Below are positions 26,145 through 33,958 of a DNA stretch of 64,000 nucleotides, piece by piece. Made by a program: the position numbers and the translations under genes. Below the pieces are notes generated by a model. It was not told where the DNA came from, ran no database searches, and was given only the letters and a program-made list of their open reading frames with translations. Positions within the stretch are counted from its first letter, which is position 1. Every line of letters starts with the position of its first letter. Origin of the DNA: Nocardioidaceae bacterium (lineage in GTDB: Bacteria > Actinomycetota > Actinomycetes > Propionibacteriales > Nocardioidaceae); assembly GCA_030655315.1 (NCBI GenBank), contig JAURVT010000043.1, positions 1 through 64,000 of the forward strand, in the 5' to 3' direction.

Positions 26145-27158
26145 ATGACCGCCTCGCTGGAGAAGACGACACCGCTCGTGGACCGTCACGGGCGCGTCGC
26201 CACGGACCTCCGGGTCTCCCTGACCGACCGCTGCAACCTCCGCTGCCAGTACTGCATGCCCGCCGAGGGCCTGGACTGGATGCCCACCGAGGAGACGCTG
26301 AGCGACGACGAGATGGTCCGTCTCGTCGGCATCGCGGTCCAGCGCCTCGGCGTCACCGAGGTCCGGTTCACCGGGGGAGAGCCGCTGCTGCGACGCGGCC
26401 TGCCGGGCATCGTGTCGGCCGTCAAGGCGTTCGACCCCGAGGTCCGCACCTCGATCACGTCGAACGGGCTCGGCCTCAAGCACACCGCGCAGGCGCTCGC
26501 CGACGCCGGTCTCGACCGCGTGAACATCAGCCTCGACACCGTCCGTCCCGAGACCTTCCTCGAGATCACCCGCCGCGACCGCTTCAAGGACGTCGTCGCC
26601 GGTCTCGAGGCCGCGCACGCCGCCGGCCTGCGTCCGGTCAAGATCAACGCCGTGCTGATCCGCGGCGTCAACGACGACCAGGCACCCGAGCTGCTGCAGT
26701 GGTGCCTCGAGCGCGACTACCAGCTGCGCTTCATCGAGCAGATGCCGCTCGACGCGCAGCACCAGTGGAGCCGCGACGGCATGATCACCGCCGACGAGAT
26801 CTTCGCCAGCCTCGCGACCCGGTTCACCCTGACGCCCGCGGGTCGCGCACGGGGCTCGGCGCCCGCCGAGGAGTTCGCCGTCGACGGTGGCCCGGCCACC
26901 GTCGGCGTCATCGCCTCGGTGACCCGCCCCTTCTGCGGCGACTGCGACCGGGTGCGACTCACCGCCGACGGCCAGGTGCGCAACTGCCTGTTCGCCCGCG
27001 AGGAGTCCGACCTGCGCGGGGCGATGCGTGCCGGGGCCGACGACGCCGAGCTCGCCGAGCGCTGGCGCGCGGCCCTGTGGACTAAGCTGCCCGGCCACGG
27101 GATCGACGACCCCGGGTTCCTGCAGCCCGTCCGCCCGATGTCGGCCATCGGTGGCTGA
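26145..27158 (+). CDS. moaA: GTP 3',8-cyclase MoaA (molybdenum cofactor)
   Basis: This radical SAM enzyme catalyses the first step of molybdopterin synthesis (GTP to cyclic intermediate, with MoaC). It has 337 residues. The SAM cluster is CNLRCQYC (Cys30, 34, 37), and the second cluster is formed by Cys264, Cys267 and Cys281 (CGDCDRV and RNC). FTGGEPLLR is the SAM-binding GGE motif. The C-terminal double glycine (AIGG), important in activation, is intact. A small gene overlaps its 3' end by 8 bases. Confidence 0.95.
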   Translation: MTASLEKTTPLVDRHGRVATDLRVSLTDRCNLRCQYCMPAEGLDWMPTEETLSDDEMVRLVGIAVQRLGVTEVRFTGGEPLLRRGLPGIVSAVKAFDPEVRTSITSNGLGLKHTAQALADAGLDRVNISLDTVRPETFLEITRRDRFKDVVAGLEAAHAAGLRPVKINAVLIRGVNDDQAPELLQWCLERDYQLRFIEQMPLDAQHQWSRDGMITADEIFASLATRFTLTPAGRARGSAPAEEFAVDGGPATVGVIASVTRPFCGDCDRVRLTADGQVRNCLFAREESDLRGAMRAGADDAELAERWRAALWTKLPGHGIDDPGFLQPVRPMSAIGG

Positions 27159-27375
27159 GGGCGACGTGGCCGAGACCGCCACCGAGCCGCTGACCTGCTC
27201 GTCCAAGGGCTGCCAGGCCGCTGCGCACTACGCTGTCCTGTGGAACAACCCCAAGATCCACACGCCGGAGCGCCGCAAGACCTGGCTCGCGTGCCCCGAG
27301 CACGAGATGACGCTGCGTGCGTTCCTGTCGGCTCGGGGGTTCTACCGGGAGACCCGGCCCGTCGACGCGCTCTGA
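27151..27375 (+). CDS. Small conserved actinobacterial protein, Cys-containing
   Basis: It has 74 residues from GTG 27151, overlapping moaA; GTG 27166 is an alternative (69 residues). It has two cysteines in CSSKGC and one in LACPEHE with histidines nearby, suggesting a small metal-binding or disulfide fold, and a conserved core WNNPKIHTPERRKTWLAC. Similar proteins are widespread in actinobacteria and are sometimes labelled acetone carboxylase in databases, which the size does not support. Function is unknown. Confidence 0.75.
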   Translation: MAEGDVAETATEPLTCSSKGCQAAAHYAVLWNNPKIHTPERRKTWLACPEHEMTLRAFLSARGFYRETRPVDAL

Positions 27376-27387
27376 GCGCGTCGACGC

Positions 27388-27687
27388 TCAGCGCTGCTGG
27401 GGGTCCGAGCCGCGCAGCTCGCCCATCGGCTCGGGCGTGATGACCTCGGGGTCGTCGGTCCCGTTCTCGCTGCTCGTGTTGGCGAAGATGACGGCCACGT
27501 AGGGCAGGAACACCGCGCCGAAGATGAAGATCCAGCGCAGGGGGCCGGAGGCGACGACGGCCAGCACGAAGCAGATCGTGCGGATCATCATCGAGACCAG
27601 GTAGCGGGTCTGCCGGTTGCGGAGATCGACGCTTCGTCCGGGTCGTGCACTGGTGATGCTGACGGTATCGGCCTTGCGGTTCTCCAT
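27388..27687 (-). CDS. DUF3099-type small membrane protein
   Basis: It has 99 residues from ATG 27687, where TACCGT ends 7 bases upstream. The N terminus has ITSARPGRSVDLRNRQTRYL, then two membrane helices separated by a short turn (about 34-70), then an acidic cytosolic tail. The segment MMIRTICFVLAVV followed by RWIFIFGAVFLPYVAV matches my memory of DUF3099. Function is unknown. Confidence 0.75.
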   Translation of the reverse strand: MENRKADTVSITSARPGRSVDLRNRQTRYLVSMMIRTICFVLAVVASGPLRWIFIFGAVFLPYVAVIFANTSSENGTDDPEVITPEPMGELRGSDPQQR

Positions 27688-27694
27688 GTCTCCC

Positions 27695-27700
27695 ACGGTA
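27695..27700 (-). promoter_or_regulatory. Leaderless promoter -10 box (TACCGT) for the DUF3099 gene
   Basis: It ends 7 bases before the ATG on the minus strand. GGGAGAC in the gap could also act as a ribosome site if transcription begins further upstream. Confidence 0.5.
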
Positions 27701-27787
27701 CGCCGGGCGGGGTCGTCGGTCAGATCGGACCGCCCGCCTCCCCGGGGCTCGCTCGGGCGAGGTGGGGGCGTCGTCCATGATGGCCCC

Positions 27788-28003
27788 ATGAGCGACCGCA
27801 CCTACCGCATCAGCGAGATCGTCGGCACGTCCCCCGAGGGCGTCGACCAGGCGATCACCAACGGCATCAAGCGCGCCGGCCAGACCCTGCGCCACCTCGA
27901 CTGGTTCGAGGTCACGGGCATCCGGGGCCAGGTGACGGGGACCGACGCGTCCCACTACCAGGTCACGATGAAGATCGGCTTCCGCCTGGAGGACGACGAG
28001 TAG
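27788..28003 (+). CDS. Dodecin family flavin-binding protein
   Basis: It has 71 residues, the normal dodecin length, from ATG 27788. The sequence YRISEIVGTSPEGVDQAI, then GIKRAGQTLRHLDWFEV and a final beta strand HYQVTMKIGFRLED, is typical. Trp39 near the middle matches the residue that stacks on flavin in dodecins. The protein forms dodecamers that store or buffer flavin. It is monocistronic. Confidence 0.9.
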   Translation: MSDRTYRISEIVGTSPEGVDQAITNGIKRAGQTLRHLDWFEVTGIRGQVTGTDASHYQVTMKIGFRLEDDE

Positions 28004-28043
28004 CTCGTCCCGCCGGTGATTACGCCTACGCTTCGGTAGCCGA

Positions 28044-28049
28044 TAGCGT
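28044..28049 (+). promoter_or_regulatory. Candidate -10 box (TAGCGT) for fabG-inhA
   Basis: TAGCGT lies 33 bases before the fabG GTG at 28083, with a ribosome site (CAGGAGGC) in the leader. A second TANNNT (TACGCT) is at 28027-28032. Confidence 0.45.
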
Positions 28050-28082
28050 CACAGCGAACTCGACCCGTAACAGGAGGCACGC

Positions 28083-28787
28083 GTGGGCAGGTCCGTCCTC
28101 GTCACCGGAGGCAACCGAGGCATCGGGCTCGCGATCGCTCACGCGTTCCGCGAGGCCGGCGATGACGTGGCGGTCACGTACCGCTCCGGCGAGCCGCCCG
28201 AGGGGTTCCTCGGCGTCCGCTGCGACGTCACCGACGGCGCGCAGGTCGACGCCGCGTTCGCCGAGATCGAGGAGAAGCAGGGCCCGGTCGAGGTGCTCGT
28301 CGCCAACGCCGGCATCACCCGCGACACCCTCGTGATGCGGATGTCGGACGACGACTGGGACAGCGTCCTCGCGACCAACCTCACCGGCTCGTTCCGCGTC
28401 GCCAAGCGCGCCTCGAAGGGCATGCTGCGGCTCAAGCGCGGACGCATCATCTTCATCTCCTCGGTGGTCGGGCTGCTCGGCAGCGCCGGCCAGGTCAACT
28501 ACGCGGCCAGCAAGTCCGGGCTCGTGGGCATGGCCCGCTCGCTCGCCCGCGAGCTCGGCAGCCGGGGCATCACCGCCAACGTGGTGGCGCCCGGCTTCGT
28601 CGAGACCGACATGACCGCCGAGCTCCCCGAGGCGCAGCGCGAGCAGTACCTCGCCCAGATCCCGCTCAAGCGGTACGCGAGCGTCGACGAGGTCGCGGGC
28701 GTCACCGTCTTCGTGGCCTCCGACGCCGCGGCCTACGTCACCGGTGCGGTGCTGCCGGTCGACGGCGGCCTCGGCATGGGTCACTGA
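28083..28787 (+). CDS. fabG: 3-oxoacyl-ACP reductase FabG/MabA
   Basis: NADPH-dependent reduction of 3-oxoacyl-ACP in type II fatty-acid synthesis. It has 234 residues, with a GTG start behind CAGGAGGC. Cofactor motif TGGNRGIG (9-16), NAG strand VANAGITRD, catalytic Ser in ISSVVGLLG and YxxxK in NYAASK are all present, and the C terminus DGGLGMGH is standard. It is followed after 50 bases by an InhA-like enoyl reductase, the same order as mabA-inhA of mycobacteria. Confidence 0.94.
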   Translation: MGRSVLVTGGNRGIGLAIAHAFREAGDDVAVTYRSGEPPEGFLGVRCDVTDGAQVDAAFAEIEEKQGPVEVLVANAGITRDTLVMRMSDDDWDSVLATNLTGSFRVAKRASKGMLRLKRGRIIFISSVVGLLGSAGQVNYAASKSGLVGMARSLARELGSRGITANVVAPGFVETDMTAELPEAQREQYLAQIPLKRYASVDEVAGVTVFVASDAAAYVTGAVLPVDGGLGMGH

Positions 28788-28837
28788 CCACCCCCTCGCA
28801 CCACCCCCTCAGACCGACCCCCCAGCAAGGAGCACCC

Positions 28838-29617
28838 GTGGGCATCCTCGACGGCAAGAAGCTGCTCGTCACCGGCGTGACGATGGACAACTCGATCGCG
28901 TTCGCGGTGGCCCGTGTCGCCCAGGAGCAGGGCGCCACGGTGGTGGTGTCCAACTTCGGTCGCGCGCTCGGCATCACGCGCCGCATCGTCAAGCGGCTGC
29001 CGCAGCCCGCCGAGGTGCTCGAGCTCGACGTGACCGACCAGACCCACCTGGACGGCCTGGCCGACGCGGTCCGCGCGGTCCCGGGCTTCGAGGACGGCCT
29101 CGACGGCGTCTTCCACTCGATCGCCTACGGCAACCCCGAGACGATCCTCGGCGGCAAGTTCATGACGGGTCCGTGGGCCGACGTGTCGCAGGCCGTGCAG
29201 GTGTCGGCGTACTCGCTGATGAGCCTCGCCGCGGCCACCCGTCCGCTGCTGTCACCCGGCGGCAGCGTCGTCGGCATGACGTTCGACGCGACCGTGGCCT
29301 GGCCGGCCTACGACTGGATGGGCATCGCCAAGGCGGGCCTGGAGTCGTGCGCCCGCTACCTCGCCCGCGACCTCGGCCCCGAGGGCATCCGGGTGAACCT
29401 GGTCTCGGCCGGTCCGCTGAAGACCCTGGCCGCCAAGGCCATCCCGGGCATGGAGGAGATCGAGGGCGTCTGGTCCGAGCGCGCCCCGCTCGGCTGGGAC
29501 AACACCGACACCGAGCCCACCGCCAAGACCGTCGTGGGCCTGATGAGCGACTTCTTCCCCGCCACGACCGGCGAGATCGTCCACGTCGACGGCGGCTTCC
29601 ACGCGATGGGCGTCTGA
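28838..29617 (+). CDS. inhA: NADH-dependent enoyl-ACP reductase, InhA type
   Basis: The last step of fatty-acid elongation. It has 259 residues, GTG start behind CAAGGAGC. It has the FabI/InhA pattern: GVTMDNSIAFAVAR (cofactor loop), RIVKRLP, VHSI-like VFHSIAYGN, and a YxxxxxxK active site YDWMGIAK. The last motif and the RIVKRLP segment follow mycobacterial InhA more closely than E. coli FabI. A strong terminator follows at 29642. By family knowledge it would be a target of InhA/FabI inhibitors, though this was not tested. Confidence 0.92.
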   Translation: MGILDGKKLLVTGVTMDNSIAFAVARVAQEQGATVVVSNFGRALGITRRIVKRLPQPAEVLELDVTDQTHLDGLADAVRAVPGFEDGLDGVFHSIAYGNPETILGGKFMTGPWADVSQAVQVSAYSLMSLAAATRPLLSPGGSVVGMTFDATVAWPAYDWMGIAKAGLESCARYLARDLGPEGIRVNLVSAGPLKTLAAKAIPGMEEIEGVWSERAPLGWDNTDTEPTAKTVVGLMSDFFPATTGEIVHVDGGFHAMGV

Positions 29618-29641
29618 CCTCCCGGTCGCACCCGGACAGAC

Positions 29642-29671
29642 GAACGCCCCGGCCACCTGGCCGGGGCGTTC
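29642..29671 (+). terminator. Intrinsic terminator after inhA
   Basis: A perfect 13-bp stem (29642-29654 with 29659-29671) and loop ACCT, 24 bases after the inhA stop. It may serve both directions, as csbD ends at 29705 on the other strand. Confidence 0.82.
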
Positions 29672-29704
29672 TGCGCGTCGCCGTGAGGCGTCAGCGCGGG
29701 GACG

Positions 29705-29878
29705 TCACTTCTTGAAGGCGTCCTTGACGTTCTCGCCGGCCTGCTTGGCGCTGGACTTGCTCTGGTCGGCCTTGCCCTCCGCCTTCAGCGAGTCGTCGTT
29801 CTTGGCGTCGCCGACGGCCTCCTTGGCCTTGCCCTTGAGGTCCTCCGCCGCGTTGCTGATCTTGTCTCCGAGGCCCAT
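29705..29878 (-). CDS. CsbD-like stress protein
   Basis: It has 57 residues from ATG 29878, with GAAGGAGGG upstream. It is a small, highly charged helical protein (MGLGDKISNAAEDLKGKAKE) rich in Lys, Asp and Ala, as in the CsbD family of general-stress proteins. It has no membrane segment. In other bacteria such genes respond to osmotic or sigma-B-type stress; no alternative-sigma promoter could be recognised here. Confidence 0.87.
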   Translation of the reverse strand: MGLGDKISNAAEDLKGKAKEAVGDAKNDDSLKAEGKADQSKSSAKQAGENVKDAFKK

Positions 29879-30009
29879 GAGGACCCTCCTTCGGTCGATC
29901 TGTGTGGCTGACGCGACCAGCCTGTCACCAGGGTGGTGACGGCGCACCCCGAGCGGCCCCCGGAGCCCGCCCGTTCGCGTGGTGTTCCCGGGTCCGGCAC
30001 GATGACGCC

Positions 30010-30522
30010 ATGGACGAGACCCCCACCCGTCATCTCGTGGTCGTGCGCCACGGCAAGGCCGAGGGCGTCGGCCCCAGCGACCACGCCCGGCGGCTCGCCG
30101 ACCGCGGCGTGGAGGACGCCGCCCGGCTCGGGACCTGGCTGGCCGGGCTCGGCCTCGTCGGACCCGCGGTCGCGTACGTCTCGTCCGCGGCCCGCACCAC
30201 GGCGACGTGGGAGCAGCTGGCCCCCTCGCTCACCGCCTGGGACGTCGAGGTGGAGGTCCGTGACGACCTCTACGCCGCCGGAGCCGACGAGGTCGCGGCC
30301 GTCGTCGCCGGCACCGACGACGAGGTCCGCACCGTCGTCGTCGTCGGCCACAACCCGACCATGACCGCCCTCGCGCTCGGCCTGACCTCGCCCGGCGGCG
30401 ACGCCCACGACCGGCTCGCCCAGCAGGGCCTCCCCACGTGCGGCTGCGCGGTCGTCGGGCTGGACCGGTGGGACGCCCCCGGTGGCGACCTGACCGCCTT
30501 CGTCACCCCGCGGGAGTACTAG
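30010..30522 (+). CDS. SixA-type histidine phosphatase
   Basis: It has 170 residues from ATG 30010. The RHG motif VVVRHGKAEG has its catalytic His at residue 14, and the second catalytic His is in GHNPTM at 114. The size fits the short phosphohistidine phosphatase branch (SixA) rather than full phosphoglycerate mutases. The substrate could be a histidine-phosphorylated protein or a small phosphate ester. It is convergent with serB. Confidence 0.85.
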   Translation: MDETPTRHLVVVRHGKAEGVGPSDHARRLADRGVEDAARLGTWLAGLGLVGPAVAYVSSAARTTATWEQLAPSLTAWDVEVEVRDDLYAAGADEVAAVVAGTDDEVRTVVVVGHNPTMTALALGLTSPGGDAHDRLAQQGLPTCGCAVVGLDRWDAPGGDLTAFVTPREY

Positions 30523-30543
30523 TCAGCCCACCCGATGCGTCCC

Positions 30544-30564
30544 GGTGGTGGCTCAGCCACCACC
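30544..30564. terminator. Hairpin between convergent sixA-type gene and serB
   Basis: GGTGGTGGCT (30544-30553) is directly complementary to AGCCACCACC (30555-30564), separated by one base, so the apex must open to a small loop. It probably stops transcription from both sides. Confidence 0.6.
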
Positions 30565-30570
30565 CCTGCG

Positions 30571-31800
30571 TCAGTAGTCGACGCGCTCGAAGCCCTCGAG
30601 GTCGTCGGCGGCCTCGACCTCCTCGCGGGTGATGCCGAGGAGGTAGACGATGGCGTCGAGGTAGGGGACGGTGAGGGAGGTGTCGGCGGCCTCGCGGACG
30701 ACGGGCTTGGCGTTGAAGGCGATGCCGAGGCCCGCGGCGCCGAGCATGTCGAGGTCGTTGGCCCCGTCGCCGATGGCGACCGTGTGGGCCACGGGGATGC
30801 CGGCCCGGTCGGCGAAGCGGCGCAGGGCGGTGGCCTTGCCGGCCCGGTCGACGATCGGCCCGTCGACGCGGCCCGTGAGGACGCCGTCCACCACCTGCAG
30901 GTCGTTGGCGGCGTAGTAGTCGACGCCGAGGTCGGCCGCGATCCGCTCGATCACCTGGGTGAAGCCACCGCTGACGAGCGCGAACCGGTACCCGAGGCGC
31001 TTGAGCGTGCGCACCATCGTCTTCGCGCCGCGGCTGTAGACCAGGTGCTCGTACACGTCGTCGAGCGCGCTGACGGGGGTCCCGGCGAGCAGGGCCACCC
31101 GGGCCTCGAGCGACTCGGCGAAGTCGAGCTCGCCGCGCATCGCGGCCTCGGTGACCGCGCGGACCTGCTCCTCGCACCCGGCGTGCGCCGCGAGCATCTC
31201 GATCACCTCGCCCTGGATCAGGGTGGAGTCGACGTCCATCACCACCAGGCGCTGGGCGTGCCGCTGCAGCCCGGACTCCTGCACGGCGACGTCGATGCCC
31301 TGCGCTGCGGCCTCGACGGCGAGGGCGGCGCGGAGGCGGTCGTGCTCGGCGCCGGAGACGTCGAGGTCGATCGCGGTGACGGGGTAGCGCGCCATCCGGA
31401 CGATGCGGTCGATGTTGGCGCCGGTCTCGGCGATGCGCGCGGCGACGGCCGCGAAGGCGCCCGGCAGCAGGGGCATCCCGAGCACCGTGACGTGGGAGCG
31501 TCCGAGCCGGCGCGGACGGTTGTCGCCGGTGCCCGGCACCACGTCCACGTCCACGGCGAGACGGGTGCGGACGGCGTCGACGGCGGCGTCGAACGCCGGC
31601 CGGTCCTCGGGCTGGGTGAGCAGGACGCCGAGCACCAGGCGCCCCCTGATGACGATCTGCTCGATGTCGACCACCTCGACGCCGAGCGGCGCCAGCGCCT
31701 CGAACAGCACCTGGGTGACGCCGGGCTGGTCGCGACCGGTGAGGGTCAGCGAGACCGTCGGCTCGTCGAGCACGGGCATCGGTGCGGGGCGTTCGTCCAC
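30571..31800 (-). CDS. serB: Phosphoserine phosphatase SerB with two ACT domains
   Basis: Final step of serine synthesis. It has 409 residues from GTG 31800; TAGGCT ends 8 bases upstream. Residues about 12-80 and 102-170 are ACT-type regulatory domains (TLTGRDQPGVTQVLFEALA, TVLGMPLLPGAFAAVAARI). The HAD phosphatase domain starts with DVDST (189-193, nucleophile Asp189 and Asp191), followed by SGGFTQV and GDGANDLDML. This two-ACT form is the mycobacterial SerB2 type, where serine feeds back through the ACT domains. Confidence 0.93.
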   Translation of the reverse strand: MDERPAPMPVLDEPTVSLTLTGRDQPGVTQVLFEALAPLGVEVVDIEQIVIRGRLVLGVLLTQPEDRPAFDAAVDAVRTRLAVDVDVVPGTGDNRPRRLGRSHVTVLGMPLLPGAFAAVAARIAETGANIDRIVRMARYPVTAIDLDVSGAEHDRLRAALAVEAAAQGIDVAVQESGLQRHAQRLVVMDVDSTLIQGEVIEMLAAHAGCEEQVRAVTEAAMRGELDFAESLEARVALLAGTPVSALDDVYEHLVYSRGAKTMVRTLKRLGYRFALVSGGFTQVIERIAADLGVDYYAANDLQVVDGVLTGRVDGPIVDRAGKATALRRFADRAGIPVAHTVAIGDGANDLDMLGAAGLGIAFNAKPVVREAADTSLTVPYLDAIVYLLGITREEVEAADDLEGFERVDY

Positions 31801-31808
31801 GGCACGGG

Positions 31809-31814
31809 AGCCTA
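31809..31814 (-). promoter_or_regulatory. Leaderless promoter -10 box (TAGGCT) for serB
   Basis: On the minus strand TAGGCT ends 8 bases before the serB GTG at 31800. It lies in the 26-base gap after the preceding gene, so serB may be read both from this promoter and from upstream. Confidence 0.5.
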
Positions 31815-31826
31815 CGGGCCGCCGGC

Positions 31827-32555
31827 TCAGCGCATCAGTGCAGGCTCGCTGGCCGCGGCCACGAGCGCGTGGCGCGCCGACCGACGCAGCGCGACGAGGT
31901 GCTGCTCGCGCTGACCGTGCTCCCACGACGACACCGCGCCGCTGCTGACGTCGGCCGCGAGGGTGCCGATCGCGAGGCAGCGGGTGGCCAGGGCGGCGAC
32001 GCGGCCCGCACGGGCGCTGTAGCCGTCGGGCAGGACCGGGTCGGCGGACGAGCGCAGGTCGCTGAGCGCGTCGGCGACCTCGGGACGCCAGCGGGCGACG
32101 TCGAGCTCCATCAGGGCCCGGGCGGTGTGCGCGAGCTGCTCGCGCAGCGCGCGCTCGGCGTCGGCGACCGACGGCACGTGCGCGCCGCCTCGGGCGGGGT
32201 GCAGCTGCCAGAACACGCCGGCGCCGACGACCGTGGGCACCAGGCCGAGGCCCGCGCCCTCGACCACGACGGCCTCGCCCGCGTCGAGCGCGGCACCGTT
32301 GAACTCCGGCGGCCCCGAGAGGCCGGTCAGGTCGCCGGGCTCGACTACCACGGGTCGGGCCGCGGTGGCACCGCGGCCCCTCAGGCGGCCCCAGGCGAGG
32401 ATCAGCGGCGTCGTGCCGTCGTCCTCGAGCCCGACGACGTCGTGCGCGGCGTCGTCGCCGACCACGGCGTCACGGGCGTCGTCCAGCGACACCTGGCCGT
32501 CCAGCCACGCGTTGAACCAGCACGCCCAGCGCACCGAGACAGGGATCTCCCACAC
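31827..32555 (-). CDS. Conserved hypothetical actinobacterial protein
   Basis: It has 242 residues from GTG 32555, where TATCCT ends 6 bases upstream (the gap CGGAGG could also be a ribosome site). It is a soluble protein of mixed charge with no signal peptide or known motif. It begins MWEIPVSVRWACWFNAWLDG and has an alanine-rich helical second half. It stands 26 bases upstream of serB and is divergent from an ABC ATPase. The family was not recognised. Confidence 0.75.
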   Translation of the reverse strand: MWEIPVSVRWACWFNAWLDGQVSLDDARDAVVGDDAAHDVVGLEDDGTTPLILAWGRLRGRGATAARPVVVEPGDLTGLSGPPEFNGAALDAGEAVVVEGAGLGLVPTVVGAGVFWQLHPARGGAHVPSVADAERALREQLAHTARALMELDVARWRPEVADALSDLRSSADPVLPDGYSARAGRVAALATRCLAIGTLAADVSSGAVSSWEHGQREQHLVALRRSARHALVAAASEPALMR

Positions 32556-32561
32556 CCTCCG

Positions 32562-32567
32562 AGGATA
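32562..32567 (-). promoter_or_regulatory. Leaderless promoter -10 box (TATCCT)
   Basis: On the minus strand it ends 6 bases before the GTG start at 32555. Confidence 0.5.
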
Positions 32568-32581
32568 CGGGGCCGCTCGTA

Positions 32582-32587
32582 TAGGTT
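32582..32587 (+). promoter_or_regulatory. Candidate -10 box (TAGGTT) for the ABC ATPase gene
   Basis: It is 51 bases before the ATG at 32639 and 15 bases from the divergent -10 box of the opposite gene, so the two promoters lie nearly back to back. Confidence 0.45.
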
Positions 32588-32638
32588 GGTCGGGTCCCAG
32601 CCCACAACGTCGCTCCCGCGTCGTACGGAAGGTCGTGC

Positions 32639-33424
32639 ATGGTCGCCGTCATCGAGCTCGTCGACGTCGCCGTCCGCCGCGGTGACGCCCTGCTGCTGGA
32701 CGACGTGTCGTGGACCGTCGGCGAGGGCGAGCGCTGGGTGGTCCTCGGCCCCAACGGCGCCGGCAAGACGACGCTCCTGCAGGTCGTCGGCGCGCAGCTG
32801 CACCCCACCACCGGCATGGCCGGCGTGCTGGACGAGGTGATGGGCGCGGTCGACGTGTTCGAGCTGCGGCCCCGGATCGGGCACACGAGCGCGATGCTCG
32901 CCGACCGCATCCCGCGCTCGGAGCGCGTGTCGGACGCGGTCGTGTCGGCGTCCTACGCGGTGCTCGGACGCTGGCGCGAGGAGTACGACGAGCTCGACCA
33001 CGAACGCGCGGCGCAGCTGCTCGCGCAGGTCGGCGTCGCCCACCTCGCCGACCGCACCTTCGGCACCCTCAGCGACGGCGAGCGCAAGCGCGTGATGATC
33101 GCCCGGGCCCTGATGACCGACCCCGAGCTGCTGCTCCTCGACGAGCCCGGTGCGGGCCTCGACCTCGGCGGCCGCGAGGATCTCGTCACGTTCCTCACCG
33201 ACTTCGCGCGCGACCCGTCCAGCCCGGCCACGGTGATGGTGTCGCACCACGTCGAGGAGATCCCGGCGGGCTTCACCCACGTGCTGCTGATGCGCGACGG
33301 GCGCGTGGTGGCGCAGGGTCCGATCGAGACGACGATGAACGCCGACACCCTCGGCCGCACCTACGGACTGCCGCTCGACGTCGACCACGTCGACGGTCGC
33401 TGGACGGCCCGACGCGCCCGCTGA
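32639..33424 (+). CDS. ABC transporter ATP-binding protein (no permease nearby)
   Basis: It has 261 residues from ATG 32639 (GGAAGG upstream). Walker A GPNGAGKTTL, signature LSDGERKRV (Asp in place of the usual second Gly), Walker B LLLLDEPGAGLD and the H-loop VSHHVEE are all intact. The DEPGAGLD and LSDGERKRVMIARAL style is that of the ModF/PhoT-like single-domain ATPases. No membrane component or binding protein lies within 10 kb, so the partner or substrate is unknown. Confidence 0.87.
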   Translation: MVAVIELVDVAVRRGDALLLDDVSWTVGEGERWVVLGPNGAGKTTLLQVVGAQLHPTTGMAGVLDEVMGAVDVFELRPRIGHTSAMLADRIPRSERVSDAVVSASYAVLGRWREEYDELDHERAAQLLAQVGVAHLADRTFGTLSDGERKRVMIARALMTDPELLLLDEPGAGLDLGGREDLVTFLTDFARDPSSPATVMVSHHVEEIPAGFTHVLLMRDGRVVAQGPIETTMNADTLGRTYGLPLDVDHVDGRWTARRAR

Positions 33425-33451
33425 CCTGGCCGTCGTCGCCCCCGCCCCCAC

Positions 33452-33457
33452 TAGGGT
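33452..33457 (+). promoter_or_regulatory. Leaderless promoter -10 box (TAGGGT) for nfeD
   Basis: It ends 7 bases before GTG 33465. This decides against an in-frame GTG at 33456, which would lie inside the box. Confidence 0.6.
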
Positions 33458-33464
33458 GGGTGGT

Positions 33465-33926
33465 GTGAACGACTTCTGGCAGTGGTGGGGGGACAACAGC
33501 TGGGCGGCCTGGGCCACCGGCGGCGTCCTGCTCGCCGCGGCCGAGCTCGTCAGCCTCGACCTGGTCCTGCTGATGCTCGCCTCCGGGGCCTTCGCCGGCG
33601 CGATCGGTGACGGCCTGGGCGCCCCCCTCGCGGTCAACATCGGCCTCGCGGTGGTGGTGGCGGTCTCGATGCTGGGACTGGTCCGACCGCCGATGATGCG
33701 CAAGCTGCACCGCGGCGCGCACCTCGAGGACGGCGCGCGGGCGCTCGTCGGCACCGATGCGGTGGTGACCACCGCGGTCAGCCGCGACGGCGGCCAGGTG
33801 CGGATGCACGGCGAGATCTGGACCGCCCGGTCCTACGACGAGACCGCGGTGCTGGAGCCCGGCACCCGGGTGCAGGTGTTCGAGATCGACGGCGCGACCG
33901 CCGTCGTGTACCCCCACGACATGTAG
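33465..33926 (+). CDS. NfeD-like membrane protein
   Basis: It has 153 residues from GTG 33465. It has two or three membrane helices (about 15-70) followed by a small soluble OB-fold domain (about 85-153, ALVGTDAVVTTAVSRDGGQV). NfeD proteins partner SPFH/stomatin proteins in membrane microdomains, and the SPFH gene follows after 32 bases here. The protease domain of long NfeD forms is absent. Confidence 0.85.
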   Translation: MNDFWQWWGDNSWAAWATGGVLLAAAELVSLDLVLLMLASGAFAGAIGDGLGAPLAVNIGLAVVVAVSMLGLVRPPMMRKLHRGAHLEDGARALVGTDAVVTTAVSRDGGQVRMHGEIWTARSYDETAVLEPGTRVQVFEIDGATAVVYPHDM

Positions 33927-33958
33927 CTGGTGTCGGGAACGAAGGGAACGGTGGAGCA

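Noticed and set aside
27151-27375. Acetone carboxylase subunit (a database label for similar small proteins)
   Set aside because: The protein is only about 70 residues and has no carboxylase motif; the label looks like a propagated error.
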